From the NCBI GenBank assembly GCA_029262895.1, contig JAJCYM010000050.1, forward strand, positions 1-43,057: 43,057 nt of DNA, read 5' to 3'. Position numbers and translations under genes: made by a program. Below, in pieces: positions 9,183 to 18,601 of this stretch (position 1 is the first letter of the stretch; each line of letters starts with the position of its first letter). The notes under the pieces were generated by a model. It searched no databases. It had not been told where the DNA came from and worked only from the letters and a program-made list of their open reading frames with translations. The stretch comes from Roseivirga sp. (GTDB lineage: Bacteria; Bacteroidota; Bacteroidia; Cytophagales; Cyclobacteriaceae).

Positions 9183-10757
9183 TTAATATCTGCTTGTAAG
9201 ATCTTTTGCAACTGACTCTAAAATGGCAGTGGCTTCCGGATCAAGTTTTCCAGCTTTAAAAGTGTTCAAGGTATCAGCATGCTGAGTCCTCAATAGGGTC
9301 AGAAATTCATTTTCAAATTCCTTTACTTTCTCAACAGGCACCTTATCCATTAAGCCCTTTGTCGAAGCGTAAATAATGGCCACTTGCTCTTCCACTGGTG
9401 AAGGAGAAAACTGTGCCTGCTTCAATATTTCCTGGTTTCTTCTACCTCGATCAATAGTCAATTGAGTAGCTGCATCCAAATCAGATCCAAACTTCGCAAA
9501 AGCTTCTAGTTCACGAAACTGTGCCTGGTCAAGCTTCAATGTACCTGAAACCTTCTTCATTGATTTGATTTGAGCATTACCTCCTACACGTGATACCGAA
9601 ATACCTACGTTAATGGCAGGTCTTACACCTGAGTTAAAGAGGTTGGTTTCCAGGAATATCTGACCATCGGTAATTGAGATAACGTTGGTAGGAATATATG
9701 CTGAAACGTCACCTGCCTGAGTTTCAATGATCGGAAGGGCAGTCAATGAACCACCACCTTTTACTTTTCCTTTCAAAGACTCCGGAAGATCATTCATTGC
9801 AGATGCAATTTCATCTGAATCATTCACCTTGGCAGCTCTTTCTAATAATCTTGAGTGCAAATAGAATACATCACCAGGATATGCTTCACGTCCCGGAGGT
9901 CTTCTCAATAGTAGAGAAACTTCACGGTAAGCAACGGCTTGCTTAGAAAGGTCATCATAAATCACCAATGCCGGACGGCCAGTATCTCTGAAATACTCTC
10001 CTATCGCAGCACCGGTAAATGGAGCAAAGAACTGCATTGGTGCTGGATCAGCAGCAGATGCAGATACGATGGTGGTATAGTCCATCGCGCCACCTTTTTC
10101 CAAAGCAGCAACAATACCGGCTACAGTAGAAGCCTTCTGGCCAATGGCCACATAAATACAGAATACTGGTTCTCCAGCATCATAAAATTCTCTTTGGTTC
10201 AGAATAGTATCGATAACCACAGCAGTCTTACCTGTTTGACGGTCACCAATTACCAATTCTCGTTGGCCCCTTCCGATAGGAATCATAGAGTCAATCGCCT
10301 TGATACCGGTTTGAAGCGGCTCGTTAACCGGCTGTCTATAGATTACACCCGGTGCCTTTCTTTCAAGAGGCATTTCAAAGGTCTCACCTTCTATTGGTCC
10401 TTTTCCATCAATGGGCTGGCCCAAGGTGTCAACCACACGGCCAACAACTCCTTCTCCAACATTGACCGAAGCAATTTGACCAGTTCGTTTTACGGTATCG
10501 CCTTCTTTAATTCCAGCCGAATCTCCCAACAATACAGCACCTACATTGTCCTCTTCCAAGTTCAATACCAATGCTCTCAATCCATTTTCAAATTGAAGAA
10601 GTTCTCCAGACTGTGCTTTAGACAATCCATAGATTCTGGCTACACCATCACCTACTTGAAGCACGGTACCTACTTCTTCTAGTTCAGCTTCTGATTTAAA
10701 ATTCGAGAGTTGCTCTCTCAAAATTGCTGAAACCTCATCAGGTCTTACATCTGCCAT
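9183..10757 (-). CDS. atpA: F-type ATP synthase alpha subunit
   Basis: 524 residues, full length. Forms the alpha3beta3 head of F1 with the non-catalytic nucleotide sites. Visible signatures are the Walker A loop GDRQTGKT at 171-178, the Walker B region [11 protein letters not shown], the [17 protein letters not shown] segment and the family hallmark [12 protein letters not shown], which carries the arginine finger. The N-terminal beta barrel includes [11 protein letters not shown] (about 35-44). Gene order H-A-G agrees with other bacteria; the beta and epsilon genes are not adjacent. Confidence 0.98.
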   Translation of the reverse strand: MADVRPDEVSAILREQLSNFKSEAELEEVGTVLQVGDGVARIYGLSKAQSGELLQFENGLRALVLNLEEDNVGAVLLGDSAGIKEGDTVKRTGQIASVNVGEGVVGRVVDTLGQPIDGKGPIEGETFEMPLERKAPGVIYRQPVNEPLQTGIKAIDSMIPIGRGQRELVIGDRQTGKTAVVIDTILNQREFYDAGEPVFCIYVAIGQKASTVAGIVAALEKGGAMDYTTIVSASAADPAPMQFFAPFTGAAIGEYFRDTGRPALVIYDDLSKQAVAYREVSLLLRRPPGREAYPGDVFYLHSRLLERAAKVNDSDEIASAMNDLPESLKGKVKGGGSLTALPIIETQAGDVSAYIPTNVISITDGQIFLETNLFNSGVRPAINVGISVSRVGGNAQIKSMKKVSGTLKLDQAQFRELEAFAKFGSDLDAATQLTIDRGRRNQEILKQAQFSPSPVEEQVAIIYASTKGLMDKVPVEKVKEFENEFLTLLRTQHADTLNTFKAGKLDPEATAILESVAKDLTSRY

Positions 10758-10783
10758 TATTGATACTTTATTAATTAAATATT

Positions 10784-11341
10784 TTAAAAATCCTTAACGT
10801 AAGGGTTTTGACTAAACTTCAATCTTAGTGCCCTCAATCGAGCACTGATGGAATCATCTATTTGACGATCCCCAACTTTCAATACGAATCCCCCAATAAG
10901 GTCCTCATCTATTTTTTCTGTAAGCTCAACTCCCTTTCCGGAAATCTTCGCTACTACAGATTCAAATTCTTTTCTTAAATCATCATCCAATTGGAATGTA
11001 GTGGTGACTGCCGCCTCCTCAATTCCCTTATTGACATTGTATTGGTGATGAAATTCCCTAGCAATAGCAGGTAAATATCCCTCCCTGTTTTTCCGAGTTA
11101 AAATTTCGAAAATCCTCAATGTGAGATCGTGGACATTACCAACAAAAACCTTTCTCAGGATGACCAGCTTTTGAGCATGAGTTACGATTGGGCTTTTCAA
11201 TAAAAGCTCAAAGTCCCTGTTCTCTTCCACAAGGTCAGAGAACATTAACATATCCTGATGTACATCCTCCAACGCTCCTTGTTCGTCTGCTAGTTGAAGC
11301 AGCGACTTAGCATATCGGGAGGCAATTCTGAATTCAGACAT
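10784..11341 (-). CDS. atpH: F-type ATP synthase delta subunit (OSCP)
   Basis: 185 residues, normal length. It links the F1 head to the peripheral stalk. The N-terminal helical domain begins [17 protein letters not shown] (about 6-22), and the C-terminal domain holds the family segment [21 protein letters not shown] followed by a short tail. It sits 8 nt downstream of atpF and 26 nt upstream of atpA, consistent with cotranscription. Confidence 0.95.
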   Translation of the reverse strand: MSEFRIASRYAKSLLQLADEQGALEDVHQDMLMFSDLVEENRDFELLLKSPIVTHAQKLVILRKVFVGNVHDLTLRIFEILTRKNREGYLPAIAREFHHQYNVNKGIEEAAVTTTFQLDDDLRKEFESVVAKISGKGVELTEKIDEDLIGGFVLKVGDRQIDDSISARLRALRLKFSQNPYVKDF

Positions 11342-11349
11342 TGATTGAC

Positions 11350-11844
11350 TTAATTAAGGTTCAAATCCTTTACGTATTCCTCAACAAGTTCCTTCTGTGC
11401 TCCGGCTTCACCCAATTGTTTTCTAACCAATTTTTCGGTGATTTCTAAAGACAAAGTAGCTACCATGTTTTTGACATCTGTCAATGCAGCTTTCTTCTCA
11501 TTTTCAATGGAAGCTCTTGCATCCTCAATCATTTTAGCTGCGATAGAAGAAGTTTCTTCTTTAGCATCTTCCTTAATCTTATTTGCAGTGGAGATAGCCT
11601 CTTTCAACATGGAGTCTCTTTCCATCCTGGCTTCGGCCATAAGTTTTTCGTTGTCAGAAGACAGCTTCTCCATTTCATTTTTCGCTTGTTGTGCAGCGAG
11701 TAATGAACCTTCAATGTCCTGCTCACGATCCTTAAGCGCTTGAATGATCGGCTTCCAAGCCAATTTTTTCAAGATTAGGATCAAAGCCAAAAATATAATG
11801 GCTTGCCAAATAATGAGACCTGATCCGGGAGTTAGTAATTCCAT
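11350..11844 (-). CDS. atpF: F-type ATP synthase b subunit
   Basis: 164 residues. One N-terminal membrane helix (about 9-27, IIWQAIIFLALILILKK) is followed by a long charged coiled coil rich in Glu, Lys and Ala, as expected for the peripheral stalk that holds the stator. The WKPIIQAL segment after the membrane helix is typical of the family. Only one b-type gene is visible, so the stalk is probably a homodimer. A strong hairpin separates it from the upstream atpE. Confidence 0.95.
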   Translation of the reverse strand: MELLTPGSGLIIWQAIIFLALILILKKLAWKPIIQALKDREQDIEGSLLAAQQAKNEMEKLSSDNEKLMAEARMERDSMLKEAISTANKIKEDAKEETSSIAAKMIEDARASIENEKKAALTDVKNMVATLSLEITEKLVRKQLGEAGAQKELVEEYVKDLNLN

Positions 11845-11875
11845 AATCTATAATTCTTAGAAATAAATTCAATTA

Positions 11876-11911
11876 AAAACTTGCTGGATGCCTAATGCAA
11901 CCAGCAAGCTT
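11876..11911 (-). terminator. Terminator-like hairpin between atpE and atpF
   Basis: On the minus strand CTTGCTGG pairs with CCAGCAAG (11901-11908 with 11880-11887), extended inward by TGC/GCA across one mismatch and outward by a G-U and two A-U pairs; the 3' side continues as TTTTTAATT. The shape is that of an intrinsic terminator but it lies inside the operon, 15 nt after the atpE stop. Because atpF and the genes behind it are essential, it must be partial or act on mRNA stability. Confidence 0.65.
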
Positions 11912-11922
11912 TAGAGAAATGC

Positions 11923-12186
<264 letters not shown>

Positions 12187-12205
12187 TTAAACATATGTTT
12201 CAATA

Positions 12206-13267
12206 CTAATGATGTTCTGTCTTCGCAGTGGCCATACCAATGTAAAGTGCTGAGAACAACGTAAAAACGTAGGCCTGAATAAAGGCCACTAATACCTCAA
12301 TCAAACTGATAAACAGCACGATTAAGGATGAAGCACCACCTACGGCAATACTTCCGAATATAAATGCTAGCGATATCAAGCTGAGCATAACAATGTGCCC
12401 TGCTGTAATCGCTACGAAAAGTCGTATGGTTAATGAAATTGGCTTTGTAAAAACACCAATGATTTCGATCAAAATTATTAAAGGTTTCAACCACCCAGGG
12501 ACTCCTGGAGGATTAAAAACATGACCCCAATATCCCTTATTCCCACTTACATTTGTGATTACAAACGTAAATAGTGCGAGTACCAAAGTCACCGCGATGT
12601 TACCTGATAGGTTGGCGGCTCCGGGAATCAATCCCATGATGTTTCCAAAAAGGATAAAGAAAAAGAGCGTTAATAGATATGGGAAGAACTTCTCATAATG
12701 GTCACCAATGTTTGGCTTAACGACCTCATCTCTAAGATAAACAATCACCGGTTCGAAAAGAGCTTGAACACCTTTAGGTGCCTTACCAGCATTTCTCTTA
12801 TATCCATTGGCCACAGCTCTAAAAACCCAAACCAAGATTACTGCGATAATTAAGAGGGTCAAGACATTTTTAGTGATTGACAAATCCAAAACCGATGCTT
12901 CATGGTTATCGACTAATGAAAGTCCATGTTCCAGAGAGTAGCCTTTATACTCTACCAAATTATGGTGATCATCATAGAAATTCTTTGACGAGAACATTTC
13001 AAGACCTCTCTCGCTTGAATAGGCTATTATTGGAAGGTATAAGGTGCCGTAGTGGCCATCAAAAAAGTGCCAGATATGATCGTCCAATACGTGGTGAACA
13101 ATGGTTTCACCTGGGTTAAATTCCTCTGTTTCTCCATGTTCCTCCTGGGCATCAGCAGAATGGTCATCCTGAGCGCTGAGCACGGATAAATTCATGAAGA
13201 AAAAAACTACTGCTAAAAAGCTTGTGATCAGTAATTTGGAAGTGTTATTCCTAGATAGTTCAATCAT
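12206..13267 (-). CDS. atpB: F-type ATP synthase a subunit with cleavable N-terminal extension
   Basis: 353 residues from the ATG at 13267, chosen because it overlaps the stop codon of the upstream gene (ATGATTGA) and begins a plausible signal peptide, ISFLAVVFF-like with cleavage near LSAQ. A longer frame would start at 13324 inside the preceding gene. The extended, His- and acid-rich periplasmic N-terminus (about 30-120) is usual in Bacteroidota AtpB. The essential channel arginine is R282 in ISLTIRLFVAITAGH. The C-terminal helices end FTLFSALYIGMATAKTEHH. It provides the half-channels for the translocated ion next to the c-ring. Confidence 0.95.
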   Translation of the reverse strand: MIELSRNNTSKLLITSFLAVVFFFMNLSVLSAQDDHSADAQEEHGETEEFNPGETIVHHVLDDHIWHFFDGHYGTLYLPIIAYSSERGLEMFSSKNFYDDHHNLVEYKGYSLEHGLSLVDNHEASVLDLSITKNVLTLLIIAVILVWVFRAVANGYKRNAGKAPKGVQALFEPVIVYLRDEVVKPNIGDHYEKFFPYLLTLFFFILFGNIMGLIPGAANLSGNIAVTLVLALFTFVITNVSGNKGYWGHVFNPPGVPGWLKPLIILIEIIGVFTKPISLTIRLFVAITAGHIVMLSLISLAFIFGSIAVGGASSLIVLFISLIEVLVAFIQAYVFTLFSALYIGMATAKTEHH

Positions 13268-13667
13268 TGTTCTCACCCTCATTCGAAATGGCGCGCAAGT
13301 TAGATATAATGCTATATATTTCAAACACTAAATAGAATAAATAGACAGCGAAAAAATCAGCTATCCAGACTATCTGGTTTTCCAGTCCTTGAAAGAAAAT
13401 TATGGTGATAAAAATGATGCTCGCAAGCATTCTAAAAAGGGTTGTTCCCATAAAAACTGCTACCAGATTTATTTGGACCTTGCCCTTCACAAAGTACATG
13501 TTTACCAATGCCACACCTAAACCCACGAGTGATGAGAAAATTATAATACCCCAAATTCCAGAGTGCACAAGATTTTCAGCTCCCAGTAGCTGAACCAACA
13601 AGACCAGCCCGACAATAACGGCAGTGAGCAAAGCTAACTTTATCGCCTTTTGAAGAAACATTTTCAT
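13260..13667 (-). CDS. AtpI-like small membrane protein upstream of atpB
   Basis: 135 residues with four predicted membrane helices (about 8-27, 35-58, 68-90, 98-120) and a short charged tail. Its position directly before atpB, with a stop/start overlap, is that of the AtpI-type accessory proteins thought to help c-ring or FO assembly. Sequence similarity to AtpI is weak by eye, so the name is based on position and topology. A second Met at residue 3 is an alternative start. The next gene upstream on this strand ends only 45 nt away. Confidence 0.6.
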   Translation of the reverse strand: MKMFLQKAIKLALLTAVIVGLVLLVQLLGAENLVHSGIWGIIIFSSLVGLGVALVNMYFVKGKVQINLVAVFMGTTLFRMLASIIFITIIFFQGLENQIVWIADFFAVYLFYLVFEIYSIISNLRAISNEGENND

Positions 13668-13671
13668 GCCG

Positions 13672-13679
13672 CAAAAGTA
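13672..13679 (-). promoter_or_regulatory. Candidate -7 element TACTTTTG before the atp genes
   Basis: TACTTTTG on the minus strand fits the Bacteroidota -7 consensus TAnnTTTG. It ends only 4 nt before the ATG at 13667, so transcription from it would give a leaderless or nearly leaderless mRNA. No good -33 TTG was found at the expected spacing, so this is only a candidate. Confidence 0.4.
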
Positions 13680-13712
13680 ATGAATGGCTTTTACACCTCA
13701 TTGGATTTATCC

Positions 13713-14378
13713 TCAATTACTTGCTCTCCGTTTTAGAGGCTTTAAGCCAATCTCAACTCTGGCATTATTAGTCAGTTCATAATCTTCTGGAACGGACTCC
13801 GATATTTTACCATCCCTTCCAATAAATAGAAGCGTATTATAAAGGGCAGGTTTTTTGTTTCGGATCAGGTATTTATCATACATGTTTGCGAGCATCAAGG
13901 GTTTCATACGACCGGATTTTGCTTCGTCCTTCAGAATTGGATACATCTCTTTGATCCAATCATCTTGCATGTGAAGTAAGATTTTTGCCAAATGCCCCGT
14001 AAGTTTTTTATTAACCACAGGCCAGCCGGATGTTTTGATCATTGATTTGAGGTCAATTGCATTTAGCGAATCACTTTTCCATTGAAGCGACTTATATTGA
14101 GTCAGAAGGGCATCATATTTTAAGGAATCGCTGTTTATTCCCTGAGTATAAGCGTTTATTTTTTTCAAAGACAGTCTGCGAATAGAGTCAACTTTCTTTT
14201 TATCGGATGTCCCAAAGCCTATAAATGGTCTGTATTTCTGATCACTTAGACCCATTTCAATTATTTTTTCCTTTATCTCTTTATCTGCTTTGCCAGATTT
14301 CCGTTGAGCATGTAGCTCTGGGCATTGGATAAAAAGGGCTAAGATTAAAAGAGTGAATGATATTAGTTTATCCTTCAT
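13713..14378 (-). CDS. Exported DUF6624-like protein of unknown function
   Basis: 221 residues from the ATG at 14378, preferred over an upstream TTG at 14402 because it starts a standard signal peptide (MKDKLISFTLLILALF, cleavage near LHAQ). The region IKTSGWPVVNKKLTGHLA, then LHMQDDWIKEMYPILKDEAKSGR and LYNTLLFIG, resembles the pattern I know from DUF6624 proteins (GWP, later Gln and Asp residues, long helices); this is recognition from memory. No catalytic role is known. It is inserted between atpZ and the atpI-like gene, which is unusual, but nothing in it suggests an ATP synthase function. Confidence 0.55.
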   Translation of the reverse strand: MKDKLISFTLLILALFIQCPELHAQRKSGKADKEIKEKIIEMGLSDQKYRPFIGFGTSDKKKVDSIRRLSLKKINAYTQGINSDSLKYDALLTQYKSLQWKSDSLNAIDLKSMIKTSGWPVVNKKLTGHLAKILLHMQDDWIKEMYPILKDEAKSGRMKPLMLANMYDKYLIRNKKPALYNTLLFIGRDGKISESVPEDYELTNNARVEIGLKPLKRRASN

Positions 14379-14437
14379 TTGAAGTGGTTGAAGCTGGCCC
14401 AATTAGGTAATGTTTTTTGAACAACGTCTTTGACAGG

Positions 14438-14677
14438 TCATTCCTTATTCACCGTTCTAAAAAACTGATAAAAGCCACCTATTATTCCAATGAAGATCAT
14501 GATGATGACAAAGAGTGGAGAAGAGTCGTTCCACCATTGATCCATCTTATAACCAAACCAGGCAAATAAGCCAATGGTCAAAAAGAGTTGAAGACCAAGA
14601 CTTGAGTATTTAAGGTATGATTTATTGTTAGGCTCCTTGGGCAATTTGTTGCGGTCGATGAGTGTCAGGTTGAGCAA
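14438..14677 (-). CDS. atpZ: AtpZ-type small membrane protein (F1FO accessory)
   Basis: 79 residues with two membrane helices (about 24-45 and 55-74) and the family pattern KYSSLGLQLF...GYKMDQWW...P.F.IIMIFIGIIGG, which matches the AtpZ/ATPase_gene1 group (PF09527 from memory) found beside atp operons and linked to magnesium or calcium handling and FO assembly. There is no ATG: the frame opens with TTG at 14677, and another TTG at 14644 is possible. Both lie inside the 3' end of the bactofilin gene, so translation is probably coupled to it. Confidence 0.75.
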   Translation of the reverse strand: MLNLTLIDRNKLPKEPNNKSYLKYSSLGLQLFLTIGLFAWFGYKMDQWWNDSSPLFVIIMIFIGIIGGFYQFFRTVNKE

Positions 14678-15050
14678 TATCTATGTCCTTGGCCAAATGC
14701 CCCATTTTACAGCCACCATTGAAAGTAGCCCCGGGCTCAACCACAAGCTTGTTAGTCAGAATGTCTCCCTGAATAATAGCACTAGGTTTAAGAATCAATA
14801 GCTCCGAAACAGTAATGTTTCCATTGACCTTGCCGGCAACCTCTGCATTTCTTGCCACCACATTTCCATCTACGATAGCATCCGAGCCCATAACAAATTT
14901 GGCTTTCGCCTTGGTATCCCCGTGCACCTTGCCTTCCACACGAATATTGCCAACAGACTCGATACTGCCTTCCAGGAGGGTATTTCGCCCAATTATGTTA
15001 CTAATATTACTCAGCTCCTCGTTCGTCTTTTTATCTTCTTTTGCAAACAT
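14628..15050 (-). CDS. Bactofilin family cytoskeletal protein
   Basis: 140 residues. The core (about 20-120) is a right-handed beta helix with short repeated turns such as GRNTLLEGSIES, GNIRVEGKVHGD, SDAIVDGNVVARN and VAGKVNGNI, typical of bactofilins (PF04519 by memory). These proteins polymerise without nucleotide and often position cell wall enzymes. The gene directly follows an M23 peptidase gene (17 nt gap), the same pairing as in the cell-shape modules of other bacteria, so a joint job in localised peptidoglycan remodelling is likely. The 3' end overlaps atpZ by 50 nt. Confidence 0.85.
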   Translation of the reverse strand: MFAKEDKKTNEELSNISNIIGRNTLLEGSIESVGNIRVEGKVHGDTKAKAKFVMGSDAIVDGNVVARNAEVAGKVNGNITVSELLILKPSAIIQGDILTNKLVVEPGATFNGGCKMGHLAKDIDIAQPDTHRPQQIAQGA

Positions 15051-15067
15051 AACGTTATGTTCTTGTG

Positions 15068-15922
15068 CTAGAATGAAATAAATTCTTCAGGATTTACGGC
15101 ATTTCCATTATACCATAACTCCAAATGGAGATGAGGACCACTTGTGAGCTCACCTGTATTGCCTATGATCGCAATGATATCTCCAGCACTAACAAAATTA
15201 CCAACATTTTTCATTAATGCCGAATTGTGCTTGTACACTGAAATCAGATTACCCTGATGCTGCACCGCGATTACATTACCCGCGTCCTGTGTCCATGAAG
15301 AAAAAATAACCGTCCCATCAGCCACGCATTTCACTGGCTCATCTTTCTTCGAAACCACATCGATTCCAAAATGATCATTTTGAGGGTCGAAAGCTGCTGA
15401 AATAAATCCTGAAAGTGGAGCAAAGAAAAATAACTGCCCAAGTGTTTCATTGTCCATGGAAGCCCCCAGCAAAAAGTCTCCTCCTCGCTCAAATTCAGAC
15501 TTAAATAAGGAGTCCACAGTGTCTGAGGATTCACTTTGTTCCAACTGAACTGCGGCAGTGGAAGGTTCTTGAGAAGTGGGTATTTCATCAGGATTGCCTC
15601 CGGAAAGCACAGCTCCAATATTTTGAATATACTGATCGCGTTTTCCAAGCTCCTGCTCCAGTGAATCGAGGGAAAGTGCCATGGTCACCAAATCCTTTCT
15701 GGTTTCCCTTTCTGCATAAGTGGGGTCAAACCATTGGGCCAGTGCAGTATTCACCAGATAGAAACTCAATGCCAGTATCAACAAAAAACCAATGAACCCA
15801 AAAAACACCAACCGTGCATAAGTGAAATTATAGGTTGCCTTTTCAGAAAAATCCTCCTCATTCTGAATAATCAGCCTGTGGCGGTTATTGAGCCAATTAG
15901 AGAGTGTTTTTTTTATGCGCAC
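15068..15922 (-). CDS. M23 family peptidoglycan endopeptidase, membrane anchored
   Basis: 284 residues starting at GTG. One membrane helix (about 36-58) is followed by a short coiled coil (about 70-102), a linker, and a C-terminal LytM/M23 domain (about 165-284). Zinc ligands are visible: H184 and D188 in HFGID, and H266 in the HLHLE motif; H264 and H232 (VYKHNS) are the other conserved histidines. All catalytic positions are present, so it should be an active endopeptidase rather than a divisome-type activator. It is paired with the downstream bactofilin gene, which suggests that the filament localises it. It diverges from porW over an 84-bp spacer. Confidence 0.9.
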   Translation of the reverse strand: MRIKKTLSNWLNNRHRLIIQNEEDFSEKATYNFTYARLVFFGFIGFLLILALSFYLVNTALAQWFDPTYAERETRKDLVTMALSLDSLEQELGKRDQYIQNIGAVLSGGNPDEIPTSQEPSTAAVQLEQSESSDTVDSLFKSEFERGGDFLLGASMDNETLGQLFFFAPLSGFISAAFDPQNDHFGIDVVSKKDEPVKCVADGTVIFSSWTQDAGNVIAVQHQGNLISVYKHNSALMKNVGNFVSAGDIIAIIGNTGELTSGPHLHLELWYNGNAVNPEEFISF

Positions 15923-15944
15923 CTATTTGACGATTAAGGGACAA

Positions 15945-15952
15945 CAAAAATA
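15945..15952 (-). promoter_or_regulatory. Candidate -7 element TATTTTTG before the M23 gene
   Basis: TATTTTTG on the minus strand fits TAnnTTTG and lies 22 nt before the GTG start, a normal distance. No TTG was found at the -33 distance, so support is limited to the one element. Confidence 0.35.
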
Positions 15953-16006
15953 TAGATTTATGTACAATCCTCTCGCTATAATTGTATTATTTAGGCCTTA
16001 TTTTCG

Positions 16007-18598
16007 TTGCCCTATTGGGTTCATTACAAATTGAGATTCAACCGTTTACATATCAAGCGATTTTTGGGCGCCCTGATACTTTCAGTGGTGTTTGTTGCCT
16101 GCAATTCAAAAGGCTACCAAAACCTCACGGCCAAATTTAACGGCCATTTCTATGCTAATTTAAGATTAGACGAGGTAAACCAGGCACTCAATGATGCCTA
16201 CCAGTACAACTATAATGACATTCTGAAAATATACCCTGATATAGACTCAGGGGTGGTGAAAAGCAACAAAGCTAAACTGGATGATGCTTTCAAAAAGGCC
16301 TCCCAGCTTGTTGATTGGCACAGTGCAAGTGATTACGTAGATGATGGCTATCTAATTGTAGGAAAGGTTCGCCACTTGAGGGGTCAGTTTCAGGAAGCTG
16401 TTCAAACGCTTCAATATGTAAATCAGACCAGCGAAGATGACAACGCAAAGCATGCGGCATTGGTCACCCTGATGCGCACTTATATGGATATGGGTGAAAT
16501 GGACAGGGCAGAACAAGTAGCCAACTATCTGGAATCCGCTGAACTCACCACTGAAAATCTAAGCGACTTTAGATTGACCATGGCCTACTTTCATCAACGC
16601 CAAAACAACCTTCAAGGCATTGCTCAAAATCTTAATGAAGTCAGTGATATTATCAAAAATAAAGATGAGAGGTCACGCTCAAAATTCATCTTGGGCCAAA
16701 TTTATCAGAAACTTGGTTTTAATCAGGAAGCTTATGATTTCTATAAGGCATCCCTGGCCGGGACTCCTCCCTACGAACTAACCTTTTATGCCAAACTGAA
16801 CATGCAGCAAGTGGATGACATTGGCAATGCTGGAGATATTGAAAAAATTAGAAAGTACTATCAAACACTTTTGAAAGACGGAAAAAATCTGGAGTACAAA
16901 GGGAAGATTTACTATGAAATGGGTGAATTCGAAAACAAGCAATCTAATTATGACTTGGCTCTGGAAAACTACCTGCTTTCCGTGGCGGTCGAAAATCCTG
17001 AACCTCGGCAACAAGGTCTTTCCTTTTTGAGAGCCGGTCAGCTCTACTTCGAGCAGTACGAGAAATTCGAACTAGCCAAACTATACTACGATAGCACAGT
17101 TGCTGTACTTCCACAGGATGAGCTAGGCTTTGACGGCATCAAGAAACGGCAAGGCATTCTTACAGAATTTGTAACTCAAATCAATGTCATACAAAAAAAT
17201 GACAGTTTGCTTTCGCTATCTGAAATGAACCCGGTTTCTCTTGATGCCTACCTCGACAATTATCTAATTGCTCAAGAGAAGAAGGAGAAGGCAGCGGCCA
17301 AAGAGGCCAAGAAAACCCAAGCTAATGCTGGTGTAGACAAGGTGGACAAATCGGCTCCGAACATTAGTTCCGACAATGCCGGCACCTGGTATTTCTACAA
17401 TTCACCTGCTTTGGATCAGGGTCAGCAAGAATTTGAGAGAACATGGGGAAATCGACCTCTTGAAGACAACTGGAGACGATCTCAAAAAGAGAGAGTTCAA
17501 ACGGAAGATGACCCCTCTACTACCGCTAATACCGATTTGATAGCTGAAGCTCCAGTAGGTCAGCTTATTGAACCTGAAGGGCGCGATGCCGAGAAGCAAA
17601 AACTGTTGGCCACGGTGCCACAATCTGCCGAAGACAAAGAACGGCTCCATCTGGAAATGCAGGAAGCCTATTTCAGGTTAGGTGATGTATACCAATACGG
17701 ACTGGAAAAACTTGACAAGGCCATAAATGCCTATCAGACTTTAGTTGATAGGTACGTAAAATCAGAGTTCAGACCTCAGGCACTATTTGCCTTATATGTG
17801 ATCTTCAAGGATTCAGATGCAAACCGGGCCGAAGGATATAAAAGTCAGATCATTGCCGACTATCCTGAAACGCTAATGGCCAAAGTACTTATCAACCCGA
17901 ACTATGTTCGTGAGAAAGAGCTGCGAAATCAGCAATTACAACTTATCTATTCAAATGCCTATGCCCAATTTGAGGCTGGTAACTACAGACAGGCGGAGTT
18001 AACCCTAAGCAATGCACTGAACACCATTGAAGATGTCGATTTTCTGCCCAATGCTGAATTGTTATCAGCCATTATGAAAGCTAAAACGGAAAATCTCTTT
18101 TCATATGAAAAGGCTTTGAATGAATTTGTAGCTAAATATCCTGAAGGTGAACTTCATGACTACGCCAGGAACTTACTGGAAACTGTTAACCCTGCCAAAA
18201 CCAAAATAATAAGAAGAGATGATTTCGAGTATAGCGAAGACTTTGAGCAACTTCATGTTGTATCGTTTCTCTTCTCCAAGGATCAAATCAATGCCGACAG
18301 TTTAGAGTCTTCTATCAAGGTTTTTAATAGCTTCCTGCATGGAGATAAAAACCTGACTTTGGGAAGCCTTGACTTTGAGGAAGAAGGGAATCAAATCTTG
18401 CTCTTCATAAACTCTTTTGGCACCAAGGAACTGGCTATGTCATATTTCCAATCTCTTGAGCAGGCTGCCAAAAAATTCAATTCGACAAAGGGCAAAGAAT
18501 TTGATCATTTTGTGATATCAAGAGATAATTTCCAAATGCTGTATCAAAGCAAAAAGGTGGAAGAATATAAAACCTTTTATAAACGCTTTTACAAATAA
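16007..18598 (+). CDS. porW: PorW/SprE-type TPR lipoprotein of the type IX secretion system
   Basis: Up to 863 residues. A short N-terminal hydrophobic segment ending FVAC gives a lipoprotein signal with the modified Cys near residue 32. The N-terminal GYQNLTAKFNGHFYANLRLDE region and the many TPR-like helical repeats that follow are those of PorW (Porphyromonas) and SprE (Flavobacterium). PorW is known to connect the PorK/PorN ring to the SprA/Sov translocon. The middle (about 430-530) is a low-complexity linker. No ATG is available: the frame starts with TTG at 16007, and a TTG at 16031 would give a more usual signal peptide. The gene is 3 nt from the following PBP gene, and its last 57 codons recur as a fragment at 20979-21149. 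Confidence 0.8.
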   Translation: MPYWVHYKLRFNRLHIKRFLGALILSVVFVACNSKGYQNLTAKFNGHFYANLRLDEVNQALNDAYQYNYNDILKIYPDIDSGVVKSNKAKLDDAFKKASQLVDWHSASDYVDDGYLIVGKVRHLRGQFQEAVQTLQYVNQTSEDDNAKHAALVTLMRTYMDMGEMDRAEQVANYLESAELTTENLSDFRLTMAYFHQRQNNLQGIAQNLNEVSDIIKNKDERSRSKFILGQIYQKLGFNQEAYDFYKASLAGTPPYELTFYAKLNMQQVDDIGNAGDIEKIRKYYQTLLKDGKNLEYKGKIYYEMGEFENKQSNYDLALENYLLSVAVENPEPRQQGLSFLRAGQLYFEQYEKFELAKLYYDSTVAVLPQDELGFDGIKKRQGILTEFVTQINVIQKNDSLLSLSEMNPVSLDAYLDNYLIAQEKKEKAAAKEAKKTQANAGVDKVDKSAPNISSDNAGTWYFYNSPALDQGQQEFERTWGNRPLEDNWRRSQKERVQTEDDPSTTANTDLIAEAPVGQLIEPEGRDAEKQKLLATVPQSAEDKERLHLEMQEAYFRLGDVYQYGLEKLDKAINAYQTLVDRYVKSEFRPQALFALYVIFKDSDANRAEGYKSQIIADYPETLMAKVLINPNYVREKELRNQQLQLIYSNAYAQFEAGNYRQAELTLSNALNTIEDVDFLPNAELLSAIMKAKTENLFSYEKALNEFVAKYPEGELHDYARNLLETVNPAKTKIIRRDDFEYSEDFEQLHVVSFLFSKDQINADSLESSIKVFNSFLHGDKNLTLGSLDFEEEGNQILLFINSFGTKELAMSYFQSLEQAAKKFNSTKGKEFDHFVISRDNFQMLYQSKKVEEYKTFYKRFYK

Positions 18599-18601
18599 AT
18601 C

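Noticed and set aside
9939-10682. 247-codon open frame antisense to atpA
   Set aside because: It lies fully within the well conserved atpA gene; its translation looks like reverse reading of that gene and has no domain or signal.
13268-13324. Longer atpB start at 13324
   Set aside because: It would extend deep into the upstream gene and put 19 residues before an otherwise normal signal peptide.
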